A stretch of 22,395 bases of DNA from the NCBI GenBank assembly GCA_964586775.1, contig CAZPJD010000295.1, positions 1 through 22,395 on the forward strand, read 5' to 3'. The notes beneath the pieces were generated by a model. That model ran no database searches. It saw only the letters and a list, made by a program, of their open reading frames with translations, and was not told the DNA's origin. The DNA comes from JADLEX01 sp964586775. GTDB lineage: Bacteria; Lernaellota; Lernaellaia; JACKCT01. A program made the position numbers and the translations under genes. Of the stretch, positions 15,421 to 22,256 are shown in pieces; position 1 is the first letter of the stretch; the number at the start of each line of letters is the position of its first letter.

Positions 15421-16992
15421 TCACACCGGCGAGACGCCGTGCTTCTTGTAGGGCCGCTCCACCTTTTTGTGCTCGGCGAGACGCAGCGCCCAGATGATCT
15501 TCTCGCGCGTCTCGCGCGGGTCGATGACATCGTCGATGAAACTCCATCCACTGGCGACGTAGACGTCGATCATCTTCTTGAACTGCGCGACGAGCATGGC
15601 GCGCATGGCTTCTTTGTCCTCGGCCTGCTCGATCATGCTGCGACCCATGATGTTGACCGCGCCCTCGGGCCCCATGACGGAGATCTCGGCGGTCGGCCAC
15701 GCGAAGACCGCGTCGGCGCCGAATTCGCGGCCGTTCATCGCGAAGTACCCCGCGCCGTAAGCCTTGCGCAGCACCACGGTGATCTTGGGGACCGTCGCCT
15801 CGGACATCGCAAAGATCATCTTCGCGCCGTGGCGGATGATGCCCGCGTGCTCGACCGACTTGCCGACCATGAATCCCGGCACGTCCTGCAAAAAAACGAG
15901 CGGAATGTGGAACGCGTCGCACAGCGAGATGAAGCGCGCGGCCTTGTCCGCGGAATCGTTGTCGAGCACCGCGCCCTTGGCCTTGGGCTGGCTGCCCAGA
16001 ATGCCCACGGGCTGGCCGTCCATGTGCGCGAGTCCCGTGACGATCGACTTCGCGAACTTGGGTTTGATCTCGAAAAAGTCGCCGTTGTCCACGATCAGGT
16101 GGATGACGTCCTTGACGTCGAAGGGCTTGCGCGGATTGGTCGGCACGATGCCGAGCAGGCCGTCCTCGCGGCGTTTGGGATCGTCGGTGCAGGTCACGCG
16201 CGGCGGGCGGTCGTTGACCGACGAGGGGAAGAACGACAGGTACTTCTTCACGACCGCGATGCACTCGCGGTCGTCGGCAACCTCGACATCGGCGACGCCC
16301 GAGATCTGCGTGTGGACCTTCGATCCGCCGAGTTCTTCTTCCGTGATGTCCTCGCCGGTCGCGGCTTTCACGAGGTGCACCCCCGCGAGCGCCATCGACG
16401 AAATGCCCTTCACCATCGGCACGAAATCCGACAGGCCGGGGATGTACGCGGTACCCGCGGAGCACGGCCCGAGCATGGCCGCCACCAGCGGAATCACGCC
16501 GCTCATCTGCACCTCGTCGTAGAACAGCCCGCCCGAACCCGCGAACTGGCTGCCGGTTGCCTCCTGCACGCGCGCGCCGGCGGAATCCAGCAGCCACACG
16601 AAGGGCACGCGCTTTTCGAGCGCCCACTTGCGCAGGCGCGTCATCTTCATCTCGCTGATCATGCCCATCGACCCGGCCATGACCGTGAAGTCATAAGCGC
16701 CGCAACACACGAGCCGCCCGTCGACAAGCCCGAATCCCGTGATAACACCGTCCGCCGGCGTCTCTTTGCCGGCCATCAGAGGACTTTGGCTCTGGTGCCG
16801 AGCGTGCATCATCACCTCGGTGAAGGTGCCGGGGTCGAACAGCAGGTCGACGCGCTCGCGGGCGGTGAGCTTGCCGCGCGCGTGCTGCTTGGCGACCGCC
16901 GCCTCGCCGCCCATCGCCATCACCTTCGCGCGCTTCTTTTCGAGGCGCGCGATCATCTCTTCCATCGGGGGGTATTCAAGTGGATCAGACAT
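15421..16992 (-). CDS. Acyl-CoA carboxylase carboxyltransferase (beta) subunit
   Basis: A 523-residue biotin-dependent carboxyltransferase with two crotonase-like halves (about 25-270 and 285-515), of the PccB/AccD5/MmdA family. It moves a carboxyl group between biotin and an acyl-CoA. Seen are GKLTARERVDLLFDPGTF at the N-terminus, the oxyanion region GSGGLFYDEVQMSG, LGPCSAGTAY, and in the second half VPGFMVG and LRKAYGAGYFAMNG...GADAVFAWPTAEISVMGPEGAVNIM. At the position of the Asp that favours propionyl-CoA in actinobacterial PccB (GGAYD) this protein has Phe (GAGYF), so substrate is uncertain. No biotin carboxylase or biotin carrier gene is in the window. ATG at 16992 has AAGGAG at 17005-17000, overlapping the end of the S23 gene. 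Confidence 0.9.
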   Translation of the reverse strand: MSDPLEYPPMEEMIARLEKKRAKVMAMGGEAAVAKQHARGKLTARERVDLLFDPGTFTEVMMHARHQSQSPLMAGKETPADGVITGFGLVDGRLVCCGAYDFTVMAGSMGMISEMKMTRLRKWALEKRVPFVWLLDSAGARVQEATGSQFAGSGGLFYDEVQMSGVIPLVAAMLGPCSAGTAYIPGLSDFVPMVKGISSMALAGVHLVKAATGEDITEEELGGSKVHTQISGVADVEVADDRECIAVVKKYLSFFPSSVNDRPPRVTCTDDPKRREDGLLGIVPTNPRKPFDVKDVIHLIVDNGDFFEIKPKFAKSIVTGLAHMDGQPVGILGSQPKAKGAVLDNDSADKAARFISLCDAFHIPLVFLQDVPGFMVGKSVEHAGIIRHGAKMIFAMSEATVPKITVVLRKAYGAGYFAMNGREFGADAVFAWPTAEISVMGPEGAVNIMGRSMIEQAEDKEAMRAMLVAQFKKMIDVYVASGWSFIDDVIDPRETREKIIWALRLAEHKKVERPYKKHGVSPV

Positions 16993-17003
16993 GGGGGGCT
17001 CCT

Positions 17004-17438
17004 TTAGGAGGTCTTTGGTCGTTGGTCTTTGGTCGTTGGTCGCTGGTCATGGGTCGAAGAGCCTGACCGTCGATTCGACGCCTTCGACAGCGCGCGAATC
17101 AATCCGCTCAACATGCGGGCGAGACGATCGCACTCGACGAGCAGAGCATCGATCGGTTTTTCCTCCGCCATTTCCAGTCGCCTCGCGAGGATCAGTTGCG
17201 TTTCCAGTTCCGAAAGACTGCCAAAGGATATGTGGAGGAATCGAACAAAATCCACATCGCTTCCACGCCCGTGTCCCTCGGCAATATTCGACGGAACCGA
17301 TACGGCGGAGCGCCGAATCTGCGCCACCAGCCCGTATTGTTCCTGACCGGGAAACTCCGACGTCAGTCGATAACAGCCGACGACCATCTCCATGGCCAGA
17401 TTCCAAACATCAAGATCCTGATAACGGCTACGAATCAA
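17004..17438 (-). CDS. Four-helix-bundle protein, S23 / 23S rRNA intervening-sequence family
   Basis: A 144-residue member of the family first found inside 23S rRNA intervening sequences. Its molecular role is not established. The core (YQDLDVWNLAMEMV, YGLVAQIRRSAVSVPSNIAEGHGR, then FLHISFGSLSELETQL) fits the family and should form an oligomeric four-helix bundle. The start is a TTG at 17438, chosen because the conserved core begins six residues in and no ATG lies closer upstream. The last 14 residues (DQRPTTKDQRPKTS) are encoded by a heptanucleotide repeat rather than by family sequence. The gene lies between inverted copies of that repeat, outside any rRNA operon, and its stop overlaps the ribosome site of the carboxyltransferase gene. 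Confidence 0.88.
   Translation of the reverse strand: MIRSRYQDLDVWNLAMEMVVGCYRLTSEFPGQEQYGLVAQIRRSAVSVPSNIAEGHGRGSDVDFVRFLHISFGSLSELETQLILARRLEMAEEKPIDALLVECDRLARMLSGLIRALSKASNRRSGSSTHDQRPTTKDQRPKTS
17010..17055 (+). repeat. Heptanucleotide tandem repeat, left flank of the S23 gene
   Basis: Six units of GGTCNNT type (GGTCTTT, GGTCGTT, GGTCTTT, GGTCGTT, GGTCGCT, GGTCATG) plus a final GGTC. On the minus strand it encodes the C-terminal tail of the S23 protein with a 7-residue period. Confidence 0.9.
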
Positions 17439-17467
17439 GCTTCAGTTCCCGCAGTCCCCTTGCAGCG

Positions 17468-17499
17468 GACCAACGACCAACGACTAAAAACCAACGACC
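17468..17499 (-). repeat. Heptanucleotide tandem repeat, right flank, inverted
   Basis: GACCAAC, GACCAAC, GACTAAA, AACCAAC, GACC: the reverse complement of the unit at 17010-17055. The two tracts therefore flank the S23 gene as inverted repeats. Confidence 0.85.
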
Positions 17500-17509
17500 T
17501 CTCGCGCCC

Positions 17510-18496
17510 TCATTTCTCCCCCGACCCGCCCGGCATCTGCAAATCCGGATACAGCTTCGCGGTGCACTCGGGGCAGATGCCGTGGGAGACGAGGCCCTGC
17601 CCCATCTCGTTCACGTAGTGCGACACGTCGCGCCAGTATCCCTCGTCGTTGCGAACCTTCTTGCACGACGAGCACATCGGAATGAGCTTTTGCAACTCGT
17701 AGACGTGCGTCATGGCTTGGCGTGCGGCGGCGGTGGCTTCGCGCAAAAGCAGCGCGCGGCGGTCGCGGTCGCGCTCGAAGAGCCCGATGGCGGTCATCAC
17801 GATCAGCGAGACGGTGCAATAAAGAAGGAAGTTGAACGCGATGTACCGTCCGTCGGTGAAGTGCCGGCCCAGTTCTTCCCCGTAGTTGAACAGCGGCGCA
17901 TAGGGCAGCGCGCCGGTCATCTCCAGCAGCGACAGCAGCAGATACGCCGCGGAGAACGCCGTGAAGTACACCCAGCTCACGCGCATGCCCAGCAGCCACG
18001 CGGCGACCAGACCCACCCCGAGATTCACCAGCGGCAGGTAGGTGTGCTGCGTGCCGCCGAGGTGGATATGGACGAGGTTCGCCGAAAACACCGTGAAGAT
18101 GGCGATGTGCAGCGCGATGGTGGTCAGGCGGCGGCTCGGCCGGCCCCGATGCATGCGCAGGGCGAGCAGACCGGTGAGCAGCAGGACGAACGTCGCCAAC
18201 ACGCCGACGTTGATCAGCACGGCCGCCCGCGCGTAAGTCGGGCGCATATTCTGATCTTCGCCAAAATGCAGGAACGCGATCGACTGGACGAGCGTGAAAA
18301 CGCCGTAGATGGCGAGGAACACGAGCGCGGCGATAAGGCCGCGCTTTTCTTGAAACTCCAGATCGATGTGACCGCCGGGGCCGATACGTCGCCGCTCGCC
18401 GTCGGCCGACGGCTTCGCCGCGGGCGGCGCGGACGGTTCGGGTTCCCGATCGGGCCGGTATCCCCACGCGGTGAGAAGATCGTCGTCGCCGGTCAC
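17510..18496 (-). CDS. Six-TM membrane protein with C-terminal CxxC...CxxC zinc-ribbon-like tail
   Basis: Counting from the GTG at 18496 (328 residues), six hydrophobic segments lie at about 53-75, 91-113, 123-145, 151-170, 173-195 and 218-240, similar to MASE-type sensor input domains. A charged helical stretch (241-271) leads to a tail with CSSC (Cys275, Cys278), DEGYW and SHGICPEC (Cys308, Cys311). This tail is found at the end of many deltaproteobacterial PAS and response-regulator proteins and probably binds a metal. No kinase, cyclase or methyl-accepting domain is present, so signal output is unknown. I prefer GTG at 18496 because GGAG lies five bases upstream. The ATG at 18601 has no ribosome site and falls inside a repeat. 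Confidence 0.78.
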   Translation of the reverse strand: MTGDDDLLTAWGYRPDREPEPSAPPAAKPSADGERRRIGPGGHIDLEFQEKRGLIAALVFLAIYGVFTLVQSIAFLHFGEDQNMRPTYARAAVLINVGVLATFVLLLTGLLALRMHRGRPSRRLTTIALHIAIFTVFSANLVHIHLGGTQHTYLPLVNLGVGLVAAWLLGMRVSWVYFTAFSAAYLLLSLLEMTGALPYAPLFNYGEELGRHFTDGRYIAFNFLLYCTVSLIVMTAIGLFERDRDRRALLLREATAAARQAMTHVYELQKLIPMCSSCKKVRNDEGYWRDVSHYVNEMGQGLVSHGICPECTAKLYPDLQMPGGSGEK

Positions 18497-18586
18497 GCGC
18501 ACTCCGCGCCGATCGGGCCGCGCCGCAAGTCCGAGTCGCCCGGATCGGTTCGCCGTGATGTCGAAAAAAGGGTGGTGCGAAAGCCC

Positions 18587-18625
18587 TCGCCCATGTCCCA
18601 TGGGCGGTGGGAAATGTCAATTTCC
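18587..18625. repeat. Imperfect direct repeat, copy A
   Basis: 39 bases, from TCGCCCATG to CAATTTCC, matching copy B at 18781-18819 at 30 of 39 positions without gaps. Lies just left of the queF remnant. Confidence 0.6.
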
Positions 18626-18639
18626 GCAGAAACTCCGCC

Positions 18640-18765
18640 TCAGTCCGTCTGTCCGTTCGCGAGATCCCAGGCGTCGGGCTGTTTGCCGTGCTCGGCGACG
18701 CAGGTGAGCGCGATGCCGCCACGCCGGTTGTAGCGACCCGTCACGCGCAGCCACAGCGGGCGGAT
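18640..18765 (-). pseudogene. queF 3'-end remnant
   Basis: The segment 18636-18765 matches 19440-19569 of the intact queF at a constant 804-base offset, 120 of 130 bases identical with no gaps. Read in frame it encodes exactly the last 41 residues of QueF (IRPLWLRVTGRYNRRGG... to DLANGQTD) and the stop codon. All ten differences are synonymous third-position changes. Similarity stops abruptly after the codon for Ile (ATC), and no upstream queF sequence or start is present, so it cannot make the enzyme. It most likely is the leftover end of a second queF that diverged as a working gene before truncation. Confidence 0.9.
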
Positions 18766-18780
18766 AGGTTCTCGCTGAAG

Positions 18781-18819
18781 TCGCCCATACACCACATGCC
18801 GTGGGAGATGCCAATTTCC
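18781..18819. repeat. Imperfect direct repeat, copy B
   Basis: Second copy of the 39-base repeat at 18587-18625, same orientation. Together they bracket the queF remnant. Confidence 0.6.
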
Positions 18820-18842
18820 ATCGTGACACGACCTCGAACGCC

Positions 18843-19262
18843 TTACTGTGGCGGCAACTCACTCTCGACCTCAGTGGGAGGCCGATTTGAACGCCTCAAG
18901 TCGAGCTGGCCGATACAGTGAGGTTCGATATCCCATTTGGTCTCGCGAAGCACGTTTGCGATGCAGTTGAGTTCGGCGAGCGTGGTCTCCTTCGACTCGC
19001 GCAATTTGACCGACGTCACCTTTTGTTTGGCATCATCCGTCGTAATGACGAAACGGTACTCGCCGCGCTTCACGGGAGTCCCGTACTCATCCTTCTCCAT
19101 GCAAATAAATCCGGCGTTTTCGAACGCTTGGAGCACGGACTCCTTCGGAAAGCACTCCTCAGCTCCAGGGGGAACGGAGGGAGTTGGCGCGCCCGTCGCG
19201 AGGGCGACCGGCAGCAGCAAGAGGATCAGAGCCACAATTGCGGAGCGGGTCTTCGTCTTCAT
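18843..19262 (-). CDS. Secreted hypothetical protein with four cysteines
   Basis: A 139-residue protein I do not recognise. Residues 1-24 are a Sec signal peptide (MKTKTRSAIVALILLLLPVALATG), so it should be exported. The mature part has four Cys residues (EECFPK, GFICMEK, LNCIAN, PHCIGQ), enough for two disulfides, and a predicted beta-rich middle (YRFVITTDDAKQKVTSVKLRES). The ATG at 19262 has a perfect AAGGAGG at 19275-19269; the frame is open back to 19394 but that part carries no coding signal I trust. It sits between the queF remnant and intact queF, so it may have arrived with one of them. The 181 bases to queF show no other gene. Confidence 0.75.
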   Translation of the reverse strand: MKTKTRSAIVALILLLLPVALATGAPTPSVPPGAEECFPKESVLQAFENAGFICMEKDEYGTPVKRGEYRFVITTDDAKQKVTSVKLRESKETTLAELNCIANVLRETKWDIEPHCIGQLDLRRSNRPPTEVESELPPQ

Positions 19263-19443
19263 CTTACGCCTCCTTCTGAAGTCGATTCGTTCACGCCCGA
19301 CAGCGAGCGGCACGAAACGATGTGCGCGCCGCGATGGAACTTGGCCCAACTTGTTGATGAACGACTTTACCTTGATCGCCGTGGACAGGTCCATCCGACG
19401 TCGACGGGATGGTTGGTGGCATTACCCAGGGCTAAAAGTCGCC

Positions 19444-19884
19444 TCAGTCCGTCTGACCGTTCGCGAGATCCCAAGCGTCGGGCTGCTTGCCGTGCTCGGC
19501 GACACAGGTGAGCGCGATGCCGCCGCGTCGGTTGTAGCGACCCGTGACGCGTAGCCAAAGAGGGCGGATCTGGCCGAAGAGCGTCTGCGCGAGCTCGGCA
19601 ACGATCTGTTCGTTGAAGGCGCGGCGGTCGCGGTAGCCCTGCAAAAACAGCTTCAGGGATTTCGTCTCGACGAGGTAGCAGTCGGGCACGTACTCGATGT
19701 CGAGCGCGCCGAAATCGGGCTGCCCCGTCACCGGGCACATCGACGTGAACTCGGCGCAGTCGAGACGCACGCGGATCTCGCCGCCGGTCCACGGAATCAG
19801 TTCAACCCGTTCGATCGGACCCTTGACCGGTTTGCCCAGGTACTTCGGCTTGTACTCGGCCTTGGCTTTGCCGCGCGTCGCCAT
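19444..19884 (-). CDS. queF: 7-cyano-7-deazaguanine (preQ0) reductase, QueF type I
   Basis: A 146-residue NADPH-dependent reductase that converts preQ0 to preQ1 in queuosine synthesis for tRNA. It is the short unimodular form. The nucleophilic Cys is in EFTSMCPVTGQPDFG with the proton-donor Asp of the same segment, and the QueF motif reads LVETKSLKLFLQ. The usual FHE that contacts the base reads FNE here (YRDRRAFNEQ), so the conserved His is Asn while the Glu is kept. The C-terminal 41 residues are duplicated in the remnant at 18640-18765. Divergent from the quinone oxidoreductase with 57 bases between starts; no room for a preQ1 riboswitch was recognised and no other queuosine gene is in the window. 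Confidence 0.93.
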   Translation of the reverse strand: MATRGKAKAEYKPKYLGKPVKGPIERVELIPWTGGEIRVRLDCAEFTSMCPVTGQPDFGALDIEYVPDCYLVETKSLKLFLQGYRDRRAFNEQIVAELAQTLFGQIRPLWLRVTGRYNRRGGIALTCVAEHGKQPDAWDLANGQTD

Positions 19885-19941
19885 CTTGCGCCCCCGCCCG
19901 CGTCGCGAAATGATCGTTCCCGCCTAACACGGAGCCGCCTG

Positions 19942-20967
19942 ATGACGCAAGAAACACCCTTCGATGCCGAGCGCCCCACGATGCGCGCCGTCGTCATCGA
20001 GCGCACCGGCGGCCCCGAGGTGATGCACGTGCGCGACGTGCCCGTTCCCGCGCCGGGGCCGGGCGAGGTTCGCATACGCGTCGAGGTCGCGGGCGTGAAC
20101 TTCGCCGATGTCATGACGCGCGCGGGTCGCTATCTCGTCCAGCCCGATCTTCCGTTTGTGCCGGGGGTTGAGACGTCGGGCACGGTGGACGCGGTCGGCG
20201 AGGGCGTTGCGCGGATTCGCGAGGGCGACCGCGTGTGCGCCACGCACTCCGGCGGCGGCTACGCCGAGGTCGCGATCGCGCGTGAGGCAGCGGTGATATC
20301 GCTCGGCGAGCGGCTCGATCTGGCGACGGCGGCGGGGCTGCCGGTCGCGGGGATGACGGCGTACCACCTCGCGCGCACGGTGGCGCCGGTGCCCGAGGGC
20401 GGCACGGCGGTGGTGTACGCGGCGGCGGGCGGTGTCGGCTCGCTGCTCGTGCAGCTTCTTCGTCGCGGGGGCGCGCGGGTGATCGGACTCGTCGGCGACG
20501 ACGACAAGGCCGCGTTCGCGCGCTCGCTCGGCGCGGACGAGACCGTTGCGTACGCGCGCGAGAATATCTCCGAGCGCGTTCTCGAAATTACGGGCGGGCG
20601 CGGCGCGGATGTGATCTACAACTGCGTGGGCGAGCGGACGCTGGAAGGCGATTTTGCGGCCATTGCGACCTTCGGCACGATCGTAATGTACGGCCAGGCG
20701 GCGGGCCCGCCGAGCCCCAAGGGACTCTACGTGGCGCTCATGCGCGCGTTCATGAAAAGCCCCGCGCTGCGGCTCTACCATCTGTTTTCGAGCATGACGA
20801 CCGCGCGCGCAGGGCACGAGGCCGGAGCGGAGAGCATGATCGATTGGCTCGCGTCGGGCGAAATCCACCTGCCGATTCACCGCGTATATTCGCTGGACGA
20901 AGTGGCCGAGGCGCACGCCGACCTCGAGGCGCGGCGCACGCGGGGCAAGTTGCTGATCGCGCCGTGA
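19942..20967 (+). CDS. NADPH:quinone oxidoreductase-like MDR protein (zinc-free)
   Basis: A 341-residue medium-chain dehydrogenase/reductase. The GroES-like catalytic half (about 14-135) begins MRAVVIERTGGPEVM and contains the family signature VAGVNFADVMTRAG; the Cys/His zinc ligands of alcohol dehydrogenases are absent. The Rossmann half (about 136-285) has YAAAGGVGSLLVQLLRRGGARVIG, and the end (DEVAEAHADLEARRTRGKLLIAP) is typical of quinone oxidoreductases. It probably reduces quinones or enones with NADPH; the physiological substrate is unknown. ATG at 19942 is taken for its GGAG site; Met14 (19981) is the alternative start. Confidence 0.88.
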   Translation: MTQETPFDAERPTMRAVVIERTGGPEVMHVRDVPVPAPGPGEVRIRVEVAGVNFADVMTRAGRYLVQPDLPFVPGVETSGTVDAVGEGVARIREGDRVCATHSGGGYAEVAIAREAAVISLGERLDLATAAGLPVAGMTAYHLARTVAPVPEGGTAVVYAAAGGVGSLLVQLLRRGGARVIGLVGDDDKAAFARSLGADETVAYARENISERVLEITGGRGADVIYNCVGERTLEGDFAAIATFGTIVMYGQAAGPPSPKGLYVALMRAFMKSPALRLYHLFSSMTTARAGHEAGAESMIDWLASGEIHLPIHRVYSLDEVAEAHADLEARRTRGKLLIAP

Positions 20968-20977
20968 GTGGGGCGGC

Positions 20978-21020
20978 CCTCACCCCAGCCTGCGCGGCCC
21001 TCACCCCCGCCTGCGCGGCC
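20978..21020. repeat. Short tandem repeat beside the palindrome
   Basis: Two nearly identical 22-base units (CCCTCACCCC, then AGCC or CGCC, then TGCGCGGC) in tandem. They form the outer left part of the extragenic element. Confidence 0.55.
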
Positions 21021-21049
21021 GAAGCCGCTATGGCGCGGCGAAGGCCCGG

Positions 21050-21076
21050 CCCCTCTCCCATCAAATGGGAGAGGGG
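21050..21076. repeat. Perfect palindromic extragenic stem-loop
   Basis: CCCCTCTCCCA / TGGGAGAGGGG, an 11-bp perfect stem with loop TCAAA, between the oxidoreductase and pyrD. It is framed by CCCTCACCCC-type sequence at 20977-21008 and GGTGAGGG at about 21097-21104, giving a larger dyad. This resembles a widespread extragenic palindrome with a CCCTCTCCC core. It has no U-tract, so it is not a typical terminator. Confidence 0.75.
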
Positions 21077-21155
21077 AGACGAGCGAAGCGAGACGAGGTG
21101 AGGGTCCTCGACCTTCCTTGCCCGCGCACCGCGAACTTGCTAGGTTGCGCGCGCC

Positions 21156-22256
21156 ATGCTGTACCGCGTGCTGCTCCGCCCGCTGTTGTTCCTCTTCGAT
21201 CCCGAAAACGTCCACCGATTCGCCTTTGCGATGCTGCGTTTCCTGATGGCGATTCCCGGCGTCGCGGCCATCGCGCGGCGCGTGCTCGGCTCGACCGATC
21301 CGCGGCTTCGGGTGCGCGCGTTCGGGCTCGACTTCCCCAACCCCATCGGGCTCGCAGCGGGGTTCGACAAGGATGCCGAGGGAATCCGCGCGCTGGCGGC
21401 GCTCGGCTTTGGCTCGGTCGAGGTCGGCACGCTCACGTCACGCGCGCAGCCGGGCAACGACAGACCGCGCTTGTTCCGCCTTCCCGCGGACCGCGCCCTC
21501 GTCAACCGCATGGGTTTCAACAACGCGGGCGTTGACGATGCCGTTGCGCGCCTTCGCCGCCCCCGAAACATCATCGTCGGGGTCAACATCGGCAAGGCCA
21601 AGGTCACGCCGCTGCACGAAGCGCCGGGGGATTATGCCCGCTGCGCGACCGTGGTCGCGCCGTTCGCCGATTACCTCGCCGTCAACGTCAGCTCTCCCAA
21701 CACGCCGGGTCTGCGCGATTTGCAATCGGTCGAGTCGCTCGAGACCATCCTTGTCGCCGTGCGCGAAGCGGCCGATCTGGCGAGCCCGGCCAGGCGAGTG
21801 CCGCTGCTCGTCAAGATCGCACCCGATCTCGCCGACGAGGACATCGACGACATCGCCGATCTCGCGCTGCGCCTGGGGCTCGACGGAATCATCGCCACCA
21901 ACACCACCATTGCACGGACGAATCTGACGGCGGATGCGGATGCCGTGGCGAAACTCGGCGCGGGCGGGCTCTCGGGGGCGCCGTTGAATGCACGAGCGCT
22001 CGCGGTTCTGCGCCGCCTGCGCGCGCGCGTCGGTTCGCGCCTCGTGCTGGTGGCGGCGGGCGGCGTGATGGACGCACGCGACGCATGGGAACGCATCCGT
22101 GCGGGCGCGACGCTGGTGCAGGTCTATACGGGATTCATCTATGCGGGACCGGCGATGGTGCGCGGCCTTTGCCGCGGGCTGTCGGTAGAACTGGATCGCT
22201 CTGCCATGCGCTCGATCGGCGACGCGATCGGCGTGGACGCGACCGATCAGGCGTAG
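21156..22256 (+). CDS. pyrD: Dihydroorotate dehydrogenase (quinone), class 2
   Basis: A 366-residue FMN flavoenzyme oxidising dihydroorotate to orotate in pyrimidine synthesis and passing electrons to membrane quinones. The N-terminal amphipathic extension MLYRVLLRPLLFLFDPENVHR is the membrane-docking part specific to class 2. Then come FPNPIGLAAGFDKDAEGI, NRMGFNNAGVD, and VNVSSPNTPGLRDLQ with the catalytic Ser of the class 2 family; LVKIAPDL, TNTTIART and the phosphate-binding GAGGLSGAPL and AAGGVMDARDAWERIRAGATLVQVYTGFIY complete the barrel. Length is typical. The stop overlaps the end of the opposing response-regulator gene by 10 bases. Confidence 0.96.
   Translation: MLYRVLLRPLLFLFDPENVHRFAFAMLRFLMAIPGVAAIARRVLGSTDPRLRVRAFGLDFPNPIGLAAGFDKDAEGIRALAALGFGSVEVGTLTSRAQPGNDRPRLFRLPADRALVNRMGFNNAGVDDAVARLRRPRNIIVGVNIGKAKVTPLHEAPGDYARCATVVAPFADYLAVNVSSPNTPGLRDLQSVESLETILVAVREAADLASPARRVPLLVKIAPDLADEDIDDIADLALRLGLDGIIATNTTIARTNLTADADAVAKLGAGGLSGAPLNARALAVLRRLRARVGSRLVLVAAGGVMDARDAWERIRAGATLVQVYTGFIYAGPAMVRGLCRGLSVELDRSAMRSIGDAIGVDATDQA

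Noticed and set aside
19263..19394. N-terminal extension of the secreted protein frame
   Set aside because: The signal peptide and a perfect ribosome site define the start at 19262; the extension has no family features.
19885..19941. preQ1 riboswitch upstream of queF
   Set aside because: The 57-base divergent gap shows no H-type pseudoknot pattern I can support.
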